A stretch of 50,062 bases of DNA from Candidatus Pacearchaeota archaeon (GTDB lineage: Archaea > Nanobdellota > Nanobdellia > Pacearchaeales > GW2011-AR1): the NCBI GenBank assembly GCA_017609755.1, contig JAFCDI010000002.1, positions 1 to 50,062 of the forward strand. Reading direction: 5' to 3'. The notes under the pieces are model-generated. The model worked only from the letters and a program-made list of their open reading frames with translations. It was not told the origin of the DNA and did not search any database. The position numbers and the translations under genes are program-made. This document shows, piece by piece, positions 1 to 7,600 of this stretch (within the stretch, counting starts at the first letter, position 1; each line of letters begins with the position of its first letter).

Positions 1-708
1 ACTACTTCTGAAAATTTTGATTCAGGGCAACCAATCACTCTAAAAGTTTCTCTTTTAGATGAAAATAACAATCCAGTTTATGACAGAGTAGAAGTTATCT
101 TAGAAGATTCTTCAAAAAATCAAATAAAAGAAACAATAAATTCCAATGAATTAGTCTCAATTTATTTTGAGAGGGCTACTTTTGGACAAGGAATAATAAC
201 TGCAAAATATGGAGATATTTCAACAACAGGAATATTCTTTATAAATGCAAATGAAAATATTGAATTTGCTTTAGGAGAAAATCTTCTTACAATAACCAAT
301 TTAGGTAATACTCGTTATATTAAGCCTATTCAAATAGTTATTGGAGAATATGTTGGAGAAGAACAAACTTTAGATTTAAATATTGGAGAATCCAAAAATT
401 TTAAATTAGTTGCTCCTAAAGGAACTTATAATCTAAAAGTAATTGTGAATGGAGAAATTCTTTTTTCAAAAAGAGAGGTTCCTCTTTCTAGTGAAGGATT
501 TACAGGAGAGGCAATAGGAGCAATTGATGAAAGCTCTACAAGTCGAAGTGGTTTAACAGGAGGAATAAGTCCAGATCAAGAAAATCACGAAGCAATATTA
601 GGCTATTTAAAAAATAGTAAAATTAGCTATATTTTTATTATCGCTGTTTTTGGAACAGCTATTCTTCTAGCAATAGAAAGAAGATTTCGTAAAAAAGCAG
701 ACAAATAA
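1..708 (+). CDS. C-terminal part of a membrane-anchored surface protein (5' truncated)
   Basis: The reading frame is open from the first base of the window, so the gene starts outside it; 235 residues are visible. They are rich in beta-strand-like sequence, with an Ig-like stretch ('ITLKVSLLDENNNPVYDRV') followed by a second segment typical of CARDB-like extracellular domains. Near the C-terminus is one hydrophobic span ('YIFIIAVFGTAILLAI') followed by basic residues 'ERRFRKKADK', so the protein is probably held in the cytoplasmic membrane with most of its mass outside. I do not recognise a specific family. The next genes downstream are tRNAs with their own promoter. An internal ATG at 445 exists but gives no reason to start there. 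Confidence 0.75.
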   Translation, partial: TTSENFDSGQPITLKVSLLDENNNPVYDRVEVILEDSSKNQIKETINSNELVSIYFERATFGQGIITAKYGDISTTGIFFINANENIEFALGENLLTITNLGNTRYIKPIQIVIGEYVGEEQTLDLNIGESKNFKLVAPKGTYNLKVIVNGEILFSKREVPLSSEGFTGEAIGAIDESSTSRSGLTGGISPDQENHEAILGYLKNSKISYIFIIAVFGTAILLAIERRFRKKADK

Positions 709-732
709 ACTTTAAAACTGCACAACAAAACC

Positions 733-740
733 TTTTAAAT
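733..740 (+). promoter_or_regulatory. TATA-like box of the tRNA-Arg/tRNA-Cys transcript
   Basis: TTTTAAAT lies 24-31 nt upstream of the tRNA-Arg 5' end. This is the expected place for an archaeal TATA box, and similar boxes stand before many genes in this window. Assigned by position and sequence only. Confidence 0.5.
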
Positions 741-763
741 ACTTCTTTGAATATTAATTTATA

Positions 764-880
764 TGCCCTGGTAGCTCAGCTGGATAGAGCGACTGCCTTC
801 TAGCTATTGTATCTAATATTTAAAAGATGCAAAAGAGGAAGAGAGCAGTAGGTCGCAGGTTCGAATCCTGTCCAGGGCAT
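764..880 (+). tRNA. tRNA-Arg (anticodon TCT) with a 41-nt intron
   Basis: The acceptor stem TGCCCTG (764-770) pairs perfectly with CAGGGCA (873-879); base 880 is the discriminator. The D arm has GCTC/GAGC. The anticodon stem ACTGC (792-796) pairs with GCAGT (845-849) once 803-843 are removed. The loop then reads C-T-TCT-A-A, which gives anticodon TCT at 799-801. The T arm GCAGG-TTCGAAT-CCTGT is standard. A tRNA-Cys gene begins one base after the discriminator, so the two are probably cotranscribed. Confidence 0.93.
803..843 (+). other. Archaeal tRNA intron in tRNA-Arg (bulge-helix-bulge)
   Basis: The intron lies between tRNA positions 37 and 38. A 4-bp helix CTTC (797-800)/GAAG (838-841) is flanked by 3-nt bulges TAG (801-803) and AGA (842-844). 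Cutting after the second base of each bulge, as archaeal splicing endonuclease does, removes exactly 803-843 and restores the anticodon arm. Confidence 0.9.
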
Positions 881-881
881 T

Positions 882-954
882 GCGGAGGTGGCACAGCGGC
901 TACTGCGTCTGCCTGCAGAGCAGATTTTCGTGGGTTCGAGTCCCACCCTCCGCT
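882..954 (+). tRNA. tRNA-Cys (anticodon GCA)
   Basis: The acceptor GCGGAGG (882-888) pairs with CCTCCGC (947-953), and the discriminator is T (954), the usual identity base of tRNA-Cys. The anticodon arm TCTGC-CTGCAGA-GCAGA carries GCA. The T arm is GTGGG-TTCGAGT-CCCAC. No intron. One base separates it from the upstream tRNA-Arg. Confidence 0.95.
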
Positions 955-983
955 TTTAATTTTAATTTAGAATTATTAAAAAT

Positions 984-1806
984 TCAATCCAATTCTACAG
1001 AATCAAAATCTTTAGCAATAGTTGTATTTTTGTATTGCTTTTTTGCATCAGATAATAATTCCTGAATATTCTGCTCATATCTCTGACTAATGTGAGTTAA
1101 AATAAGTTTCTGAACTTTTGCTTGTTTTGCTATTTTTCCTGCTTGTTCAGCAGTAAGATGTAAATGCTCTTTTGCCTCTTTAGAATTTTTCGAACTAAAA
1201 CTAGATTCGCAAACAAGTAAATCCGCATTTTTAACAAATTTAGAAATATTTTCCTTCATAAGTTACATTTTTTCCTTGTTGAATTTTAGAAAGCAAAGGT
1301 CCAGAAGGTATTTTTGCTTTTGCTAATTTTTTCTTATCAATTCTTAATTTATTCTTAATAATAAAATTATATGCGTTGGTTGGAGTTCCATGTTCCATTT
1401 TTTCTGCTTCTAAATAAAAATCCTCTGTTTCGAAAAATTTTCCAGAAACCTCTTGTATTTTTAAGGAATAATTTTCCTCAAATTTTCCTGCTTTTAAAAA
1501 ATCCTCTAAAAATTTTTTCATTCCTTTTGGACAATAAATATAAAGAGTTTTTCTATAATCACTAAAATTCAGAGTGCTTAATAAACCAGACAATCCAAAA
1601 ACATGATCTCCATGTTTATGAGTTAATAAAATTCGAGTTATTTTTCCTAAATTTATTTTTGCTTTTCTAAATTGTCTTTGAATTCCTTCTCCGCAATCAA
1701 CTAAAATATTCTCATTTTTATAAGTAATTAAGATTCCAGAAGTATTTCTCTTAGCAGTAGGAATCTGTGCTGCTGTTCCTAAAAAGTTTATTTTTATTTT
1801 ATCCAT
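984..1806 (-). pseudogene. rnz: Ribonuclease Z (tRNase Z), disrupted by an internal deletion and frameshift
   Basis: Two minus-strand frames together encode an RNase Z, the metallo-beta-lactamase enzyme that removes tRNA 3' trailers. The N-terminal part (1240-1806, 188 aa) has the start motif 'INFLGTAAQIPTAKRNTSG', the metal motif 'THKHGDH' and 'EHGTPTNAY', and stops after 'GKNVTYEGKYF'. The C-terminal part (984-1259) continues in another frame with 'NADLLVCESSF', 'HLTAEQAG' and the last metal histidine 'LTHIS'. The segment that normally joins them, roughly 25 residues including the conserved metal-binding Asp of the G-D-T motif, is absent. Bases around 1244-1255 serve both frames (GKYF in one, ENIS in the other), as expected if a deletion occurred between short direct repeats. 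As written it cannot make a complete enzyme. A consensus error or a mixed population is possible, because the enzyme is normally essential. Confidence 0.8.
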
Positions 1807-1899
1807 TTTTTCTATCTCTTAAAAATTATATTTAATTGTTTTAATCTAATTTATAAAAGAGAAAGCAATTTAATAATTTAACCTTTAGTTACCTCTAAT

Positions 1900-1952
1900 A
1901 ATAAGCTGTCAAGAATTCCGCCTAGCGAAAATCAACAGGCATAACGCTTATT
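1900..1952 (-). other. Possible structured element at the 3' end of the Lsm gene
   Basis: AATAAGC (1900-1906) and GCTTATT (1946-1952) form a 7-bp stem. Inside it GCCT and AGGC, both within 1919-1940, can form a second stem. The stretch is richer in GC than its surroundings and overlaps the stop codon of the minus-strand Lsm gene. It could be a 3' structure of that mRNA or a small RNA; no box motif decides between them. Confidence 0.3.
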
Positions 1953-2199
1953 CTTTTTTCAATGCAGTTGAAGCAGGAGATATAAAAATAATAGTATCTC
2001 CTCGTAAAAAGGTTAATCCAAGATTTCTTTTCACCTCATTGTTTTGCATTTCCTTGATGTTATCTAACACCAAATTTATGTGGATATCAAAAGCTAACAA
2101 AGTCCCCACAAACTGCTTGTCTCCTTTCAAATGCACTAAAACTTCTTTACCTTTAGAATTGTTCAACAAATCCAAAGGCCTCTCAATTCCATTAACCAT
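1948..2199 (-). CDS. Archaeal Sm-like (Lsm/SmAP) RNA-binding protein
   Basis: This 83-residue protein has the length and both motifs of archaeal Lsm proteins. Sm1 is in 'VHLKGDKQFVGTLLAFDIHI' with 'NLVLDN' directly after it, and Sm2 is in 'FLRGDTIIFISPA'. Such proteins form rings of six or seven subunits that bind U-rich RNA and act in RNA metabolism. The start 'MVNGIERPLDLL' agrees with the family. It is transcribed divergently from S8e; between them lie only about 90 bases carrying the promoters of both. Confidence 0.92.
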   Translation of the reverse strand: MVNGIERPLDLLNNSKGKEVLVHLKGDKQFVGTLLAFDIHINLVLDNIKEMQNNEVKRNLGLTFLRGDTIIFISPASTALKKE

Positions 2200-2257
2200 A
2201 AATTCATTATTGTATTCCTGTTTTTAAAACTTACTATAAAATCAAATAACCGAACAA

Positions 2258-2266
2258 TTTATAAAC
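2258..2266 (+). promoter_or_regulatory. TATA-like box of the S8e gene
   Basis: TTTATAAAC lies 21-29 nt before the ATG at 2287, so the mRNA is probably leaderless or nearly so. Confidence 0.5.
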
Positions 2267-2286
2267 AAAAATGAGAATTAATTACC

Positions 2287-2652
2287 ATGGTTAGCAAAAA
2301 AGGAAAAAAAATTTCAGGCGGAAAATATATCAAGAGAAGAAAGAAAAAGTCCTATGAGAGAAGAGGACAAAATAAAATAGTAAAATTAGGTGAAGAAAAA
2401 AGAAAATTCAAAAGAGTTAGAGGAGGAAACAAAAGAAATTTCATGCTTAAAGGAAAATTTGTAAATGTAAAAGACAAGAATAAAGTAAAAAAAGTTGAGA
2501 TTAAGAATGTGCTTGAAACTCCTTCAAATCGATTTCTAGCAAGACAAAATATTCTAACTAAAGGAACAATTGTTGAAACAGAACTTGGAAAAGTAAAAAT
2601 AACAAATCGTCCTTCTCAAGAATCAATGATTAATGGAATTCTAATTGAATAA
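2287..2652 (+). CDS. rps8e: Ribosomal protein S8e (eS8)
   Basis: A basic protein of 121 residues matching archaeal S8e. The N-terminus is lysine/arginine rich ('GGKYIKRRKKKSYERRG'). The centre carries 'VNVKDKNKVKKVEIKNVLET' with 'PSNRFLARQNILTKGTI' following, and the end is 'VKITNRPSQESMINGILIE'. It is a small-subunit protein. The nearest ATG (2271) is out of frame, so 2287 is the start. Confidence 0.93.
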   Translation: MVSKKGKKISGGKYIKRRKKKSYERRGQNKIVKLGEEKRKFKRVRGGNKRNFMLKGKFVNVKDKNKVKKVEIKNVLETPSNRFLARQNILTKGTIVETELGKVKITNRPSQESMINGILIE

Positions 2653-2696
2653 TTTAATATCTAAATTCTTAAAAACAAATTAATATTAATGAAATT

Positions 2697-2912
2697 ATGT
2701 CAGAAGAAAACCCTTATGCAAGTCAAGTAAAAGAAGATAAAAAAAACCTTATTCATGGACAAATCGTTTATGTAGCGATAAGTGGAAAAAAAGAAATAGT
2801 TGCAGTAAGCAGTAATCCTAATAGGTCTTATAATAATGCAATAATAAGAGGATAAGCTTATCTTGTAGTTCTTAGAGGAATTTTTCTAAAAAAAGATATA
2901 ACAAAAAATTAA
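2697..2912 (+). pseudogene. Small hypothetical protein interrupted by an in-frame TAA (or a 52-aa ORF)
   Basis: From ATG 2697 the frame gives 52 residues ending 'SYNNAIIRG' at a TAA (2853-2855). The same frame stays open for 18 more codons ('AYLVVLRGIFLKKDITKN') to TAA 2910-2912. The pattern 'GQIVYVAISGKKEIVA ... NNAIIRG-x-AYLVVLRGIF' resembles small DUF5678-like proteins, in which the stretch after the stop would be the normal C-terminus; this family call is uncertain. A single base change (e.g. AAA or GAA to TAA) would explain the stop. Alternatively the 52-residue product is the real one. Confidence 0.45.
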
Positions 2913-2964
2913 AAAATTTATAATTAGATTTTTGCTCCTTTTTATGACTACAAAAAACCAAAGC

Positions 2965-2973
2965 TTTATAAAG
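2965..2973 (+). promoter_or_regulatory. TATA-like box upstream of TFB
   Basis: TTTATAAAG at 2965-2973 sits in a run that also holds a second candidate, TTTTTAAAC (2982-2990). The latter is 36-44 nt before the TFB start codon at 3026. Either could be used. Confidence 0.4.
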
Positions 2974-3025
2974 GGAAAAGCTTTTTAAACCTTTGTATTA
3001 AACTTTATAATAACAAAATTCTGAT

Positions 3026-3952
3026 ATGGTTTTTATAAAAAAATGTCCTGAATGTGACAGTATAAATGTCACTTATGACCCTCATCTAGGAGAAGTAATC
3101 TGCAATGACTGCGGATTAGTTATTGAAGAAAAGATGGTGGACACAGGAATAGATTTGCAGGGAAAATTCGATAAAGGAGAGAAAAAAGGAAGAGGTGGAG
3201 CGCCAATAAGTATGCAAAAGTTTGATAAGGGATTGACTACAAATGTTGGTGAAATCTCAGATATCTATAAATTAGATCCTAAATCAACTAGAAAATTTCT
3301 AAGATTAAAAAAATGGCAAGAAAGAGTTTCAACGTCAATTGAGAGAAATCTAAGACTTGCTATGGCAGAATTAAGAGTTATTTCTTCTTATCTTAATCTT
3401 CCAAATGTTGTAAGAGATGAAGCCTCAAGAATATATAATTATGTACTGCAAAGAGGACTAGTAAGAGGAAGAAGCATGGAATCAGTTATAGCTGCTTGTT
3501 TATATGCTGCTTGCCGTTCTTATAATATTCCAAGAACTCTAGATGAAATGGCAACTGCTTCTGATGTAGAAAGAAAAGAAATAGGAAGAACTTATAGATT
3601 TATTATAAGAAAACTAGGAATTAAAGTTAAGCAAAGCTCTCCAAAAGATTACATCTCTAGATTTTCTTCTGTATTAAGACTCTCTCCAAAAACTCAAAAC
3701 GACGCTCTAAAAGTATTACAACAAGCAGAAAATGTTGAATTAACTTCTGGAAGAGGTCCTGCAGGAATTGCTGCAGCAGCTTTGTATGTTGCAGCTTTAA
3801 TAAATGATGAAAAAAAGACTCAAAGAGAAGTTGCAGATATAGCAGGAATAACAGAAGTAACAATTAGAAACCGATACAAAGAATTAATAGAAAAACTCAA
3901 TCTAGAAGAAAAAATAAAACAAAAAGAAAAAGAATTAAGTAAAAAGAAATAA
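3026..3952 (+). CDS. tfb: Transcription initiation factor TFB (TFIIB homologue)
   Basis: A 308-residue protein of normal TFB length. The N-terminal zinc ribbon has Cys7, Cys10, Cys26 and Cys29 ('CPECDSINV', 'CNDCGLVIEE'). A B-finger-like linker follows, then two cyclin-fold repeats (about 105-195 and 205-295) with 'SRIYNYVLQRGLVRGRSMES' in the first and 'GRGPAGIAAAALYVAALI' in the second, ending 'REVADIAGITEVTIRNRYKE'. It bridges TBP on the TATA box to RNA polymerase. It is convergent with the small membrane protein gene at 3953 with no gap. Confidence 0.96.
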   Translation: MVFIKKCPECDSINVTYDPHLGEVICNDCGLVIEEKMVDTGIDLQGKFDKGEKKGRGGAPISMQKFDKGLTTNVGEISDIYKLDPKSTRKFLRLKKWQERVSTSIERNLRLAMAELRVISSYLNLPNVVRDEASRIYNYVLQRGLVRGRSMESVIAACLYAACRSYNIPRTLDEMATASDVERKEIGRTYRFIIRKLGIKVKQSSPKDYISRFSSVLRLSPKTQNDALKVLQQAENVELTSGRGPAGIAAAALYVAALINDEKKTQREVADIAGITEVTIRNRYKELIEKLNLEEKIKQKEKELSKKK

Positions 3953-4192
3953 TTAATTCCAAAAATCAATTCTTATATTCTGTCTATTTTTTATTTTAAG
4001 AGCTTTTTTTGAATGCTCTTTTTCCATCTTAAAATCTATAATTTTAAAATATATTAAATAACTAAAAACTCCTAAAAATAAGAGAAGCCAAACTAATAAA
4101 TTACTTGAAAGAAAAATTCTAATCAGAAAAAATATAATTAAAACAAACAATAAAATTACTAATTGATTTAATATTTCCTCTTTCATAAGCAC
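3953..4192 (-). CDS. Small membrane protein of unknown function
   Basis: 79 residues with two hydrophobic spans (about 10-28 'LVILLFVLIIFFLIRIFL' and 32-50 'LLVWLLLFLGVFSYLIYF') and a charged C-terminal tail. No recognised family. The start may be the first ATG (4192) or the one two codons later ('MKEEILNQL', 4186). Its stop touches the stop of tfb on the other strand. Confidence 0.55.
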   Translation of the reverse strand: MLMKEEILNQLVILLFVLIIFFLIRIFLSSNLLVWLLLFLGVFSYLIYFKIIDFKMEKEHSKKALKIKNRQNIRIDFWN

Positions 4193-4257
4193 TTTTGTAA
4201 TATTTTTCTTTTTTAAAGATTAGTAATAACTCTCAAAAACAACAGATTAAGGGGGTT

Positions 4258-4282
4258 TTGCAAAGGGAGTGTCCCTCTGCAA
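4258..4282. other. Strong stem-loop in the gap downstream of tRNA-Leu
   Basis: TTGCAAAGGGA (4258-4268) pairs with TCCCTCTGCAA (4272-4282) with a single A/C mismatch and a 3-nt loop. It lies in a GC-richer island (4251-4380) without an ORF, so it may belong to a structured RNA or be a terminator for the minus-strand tRNA-Leu transcript. Confidence 0.4.
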
Positions 4283-4337
4283 TGGAAATCCTAAATAAAT
4301 TTATTCAGTGTATCGCGATGTCTATGCGTAATGGCAT

Positions 4338-4356
4338 GCAGAGATTAGGATTCAAA
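4338..4356 (-). repeat. Partial copy of the tRNA-Leu 3' end
   Basis: Nineteen bases match 4427-4445, the end of the tRNA-Leu T arm plus acceptor strand, with only two differences. The copy has the same orientation and lies about 70 nt beyond the tRNA 3' end. Duplicated tRNA tails of this kind are typical scars of integration or of unequal recombination at tRNA genes. Confidence 0.55.
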
Positions 4357-4412
4357 GCGAGGACACCAAGGTTTCCTTTGCATAATCTTCCTTATTCTTT
4401 TAAAAAGATTAA

Positions 4413-4444
4413 TCGAATCCTAAAATGCGGAGATTAGGATTCGA
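4413..4444. repeat. 11-bp inverted repeat joining the tRNA-Leu T arm and its trailer
   Basis: TCGAATCCTAA (4413-4423) is the exact reverse complement of TTAGGATTCGA (4434-4444), with ten bases between. On the minus strand the second arm is part of the T loop and T stem of tRNA-Leu and the first is in the 3' trailer. The unprocessed precursor could therefore form a hairpin that competes with the T arm. Confidence 0.6.
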
Positions 4445-4565
4445 ACCTAAGTAGGCACTAAGCCATCAGGATTTTCAGAAGCTTTCTCGCGTTATTAAGA
4501 CAAATTGTCTCTCGCAAACATTCTTCACCTAAACCTGACCCGTTTGACCACTCCGGCATCTCCGC
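4426..4565 (-). tRNA. tRNA-Leu (anticodon TAG) with a 56-nt intron
   Basis: On the minus strand the acceptor GCGGAGA (from 4565) pairs with TCTCCGC (4433-4427), discriminator A at 4426. The anticodon stem TCAGG (4538-4534) pairs with CCTGA (4470-4466) and the spliced loop reads T-T-TAG-G-T, anticodon TAG at 4531-4529. A type II variable arm and the T arm TTAGG-TTCGAAT-CCTAA follow. The long variable arm and the D-loop sequence are those of a leucine tRNA. Confidence 0.92.
4472..4527 (-). other. Archaeal tRNA intron in tRNA-Leu (bulge-helix-bulge)
   Basis: Between positions 37 and 38 of the tRNA. On the minus strand the 4-bp helix TTTA (4533-4530)/TGAA (4477-4474) is flanked by 3-nt bulges GGT (4529-4527) and AAT (4473-4471), and an inner helix GAAG (4526-4523)/CTTC (4481-4478) follows. 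This is the textbook hBHBh' motif, which removes exactly 56 nt. Confidence 0.9.
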
Positions 4566-4651
4566 ACAAAAAGCCAAAGAATAAAATTACAATAAATTAC
4601 TAATATAAAAAGCTTTAGAAATATTCTATTTTCATTAATTGTAAAAATATT

Positions 4652-7600
4652 TTAACAATCACTTCTGGGGTTCCCAAGATAAAAGTAACGTTTTGCTCTA
4701 AAAGAAAGAGCTTTTTCAAAAATTTCTTTTGTTTCTGAAATACAATTTCTCTGAATTGATAAACTATTAAGTTTAAGAGGTATGTTTAAAAAAGAACTCC
4801 AAGGAAGATTAGAGGTAATATCTGTAAGCTTATTAAAATTATTGTCATCTAAGTCAAGAAATTCTAAATTTTTAAAAGAGGTTAAATCAGGTAAAGAAGA
4901 TAAATCATTTCCTGTTAAATATAAAACTTTTAAATTTTCCAGATTACTTAATTGTGAGGCATCTGAAAGACCATTATTAACCAATCTTAAATCTTCCAAT
5001 TCAGTAAGTTTTACAAGATTAGTTAAATCACTAATGGGTTTATCGATGATGTGGATTTGAGTAAAATGATTATCGGTAATGTGTATATTATTACAATTGA
5101 TATCTGAAATTACAATATTATTGCCTAATAAAAAGCTGGAATAATCTTCATATTCATAATTATAAACTTCATATCCACAGTAATTAATTAATTTATTTTC
5201 ATTTAAATTTAAAGGATTTGAAGAACTACTCATTAGTTCTGGTTTCCAATACATATAAACAGGATGTCTATCGTCTGTTAAATACTCTGTATAATATCTA
5301 AAAGTTTTACAATAAATCTCATCTGGTTTAAAGTTTTCAGAAGTGCAAATATTTCCGGCACTATCTTTTTCTCCAGAATATAATTTTGGGCCATTCCAAT
5401 CAAATAATTGTGCCCTTCTTGAATTTTTATCTATCCATTGAATAAAAATTGCATTATGAGGTGCTTTTTCTTGTCCATACATATAAGAGATTAAATAACC
5501 TTTACCTAAATTATCTAATTTAATTTCTTGAAGAAGGTTTTCTTGTCCATTATTAACAATACATTTTTCAGGATAATTTGCAACTTTAAAGATATTTCCA
5601 TCAATTATTTGTCCAACTGAATTATAATTTCTTCCAATTGTATCAGAATAAATACAATTGCTTAATTCTACTTCAGAAAATTCATAAACTGAATTAGCTG
5701 ATTCAAAACAATTAATATTATCTTCTACAATTCTTCCTTCTAATTCTGCTGCTTTTTCTAGAACATTTATTTGAGAAATTGAGAGCTGAGCAGGTTCAGT
5801 TACTCCTTCTAAAATAACTTCTTCACATCCTGTAAGTCCAGTATGAACACACATTTTATTTTTGCCCAAAACATCTCTCAATCTAAAACCAATAGCAACA
5901 CATTCCTCTTTATTACATGTATTAAAAAGTCCAGTTCCGCAATCACTACAACTATCTGCATTTGTCACAATATTTCTTTCTGCTGAATTAAATTCACTTG
6001 AATAATCAGCTCTAACATCTTCCCAACTATTCCATCCTAACTCCTGCTTTTGCTCTTCTAAAATAAGCAACAATTTTTCATTTTCACTAAGCTCTGCTTC
6101 TTCTGAAGTAACACAAATTGGATTTCCACTTTCTCCAATTGTGCAAAGCCTATTTGTAGTAGCACAATCAGTAAGCATATACCACTTAAATTCGTTAGAA
6201 CATCTCATAATCTTGCTTCCTTCGCATTTCTCATCTCCTAAATCACACTCTTTTTTAAGATTCTGTATATATTCTCCAAATAATATCTTAGCAAGTTCTC
6301 CATATGCTCCTGCCCTTAAATAAATTAAAGTTGCTTTTTGGTCATTATAAAACACTTGTTCAATAACTGAATTAACTAAACTGATTTTCTCACTAGCAGA
6401 AGTTTCATCTTCAATTTCTTTTATTTCTCCTTCAATAAATTCTTTAGAAGCATAACCATCTGAAGTTAAAATATCTTGATAATTTTTATTAACTGTTTGT
6501 AAAACATCATCTTCAATATTTTGAAAATCAATTGAATTCTCCACACTTAAAGTATCTAACCAACATTTTAGATTAGAATTTCCACAATAACCTACTTCAA
6601 CCCAACGAGAATTCTCTGATTCTGCATTTGCATCTGTTCCTATTCCTGGATTTTCAGTTGCACAAATTCTTATTATTCCTGAATTATAAATTTCAGGATT
6701 CAGAGCATTTTCTACACCTGCCTGAAGATTCAAATTAACTAAACTAGATAAACTAGAAGTTCCTGAAATACACTGTTTTTCTGTTGTAATCTCTGTATTA
6801 TTAACTTGACTAGCTACATAATAATCTCTAACATAATTAGCTGCAAAATTAGTTGTTATTGGTGAAAATCCACACTCTTCTTGATTATTAACTCTAACAC
6901 ATAATTCTCTATATCCTGCTGGAGCAACAAACTCTTTTGTATTAGAAACATACTCTCCTTTAGGGGCATATCCAGTAGCAACATCTATACTATATCCTGT
7001 ATCTTGATAAAAAGAACTAGTTGGACTGCCTCTAAAATAAATTTTATAATATGCTCCAGTATCTTTTCCAGCATAAATATGATAATAAACTTTATACATT
7101 GACTGTGGAGGATTTGTTACACTTGTATAAGGTATTTCATCAAACTTTGCATAAAATTGCACAGGAGAATCAGGAGTTGTAAGAGCATCTAAAACTCCTC
7201 CACCATTTGGATAACGAAGAGATAAGAAACCGTCACAAATAATCTCTTGTCCTACTCCTTCAATAGTTCTTTGTTTAAATGCTTTATATGAATTTGCTGC
7301 ATAATATTGTGCAAAATATTCTACAGAAGATTGAGCTCTTTGCCAAGCATCTGTAACACCTAAATACTCTCCCCCACCCCTTGCACCTTTTCCAACAATT
7401 AATTCAGTTAAACGAGGTATAGTTAATTTTGCAATAGGAATAGCTTGATTATAGAAAAATTCACAAAAGTAAATACTTTGAATCTCATCACAAATTCCTA
7501 CTGTTTGTCCTGTATCTAAACTCTCTTGTAAACAATCTCTATAAGATTGAAAAACAGATAATAAACCCTCTACTCCTGCAGAAATTCCACTTAAACAAAC

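Noticed and set aside
880-1065. 61-codon ORF beginning at the tRNA pair
   Set aside because: It reads through the tRNA-Cys gene and the end of rnz and has no protein-like features.
1371-1565. 64-codon plus-strand ORF
   Set aside because: Antisense of the RNase Z coding sequence, with phenylalanine-rich composition typical of the complement of AT-rich, lysine-rich genes.
984-1806. Programmed frameshift in RNase Z
   Set aside because: A frameshift would not restore the missing segment with the conserved Asp; sequence is absent, not only out of frame.
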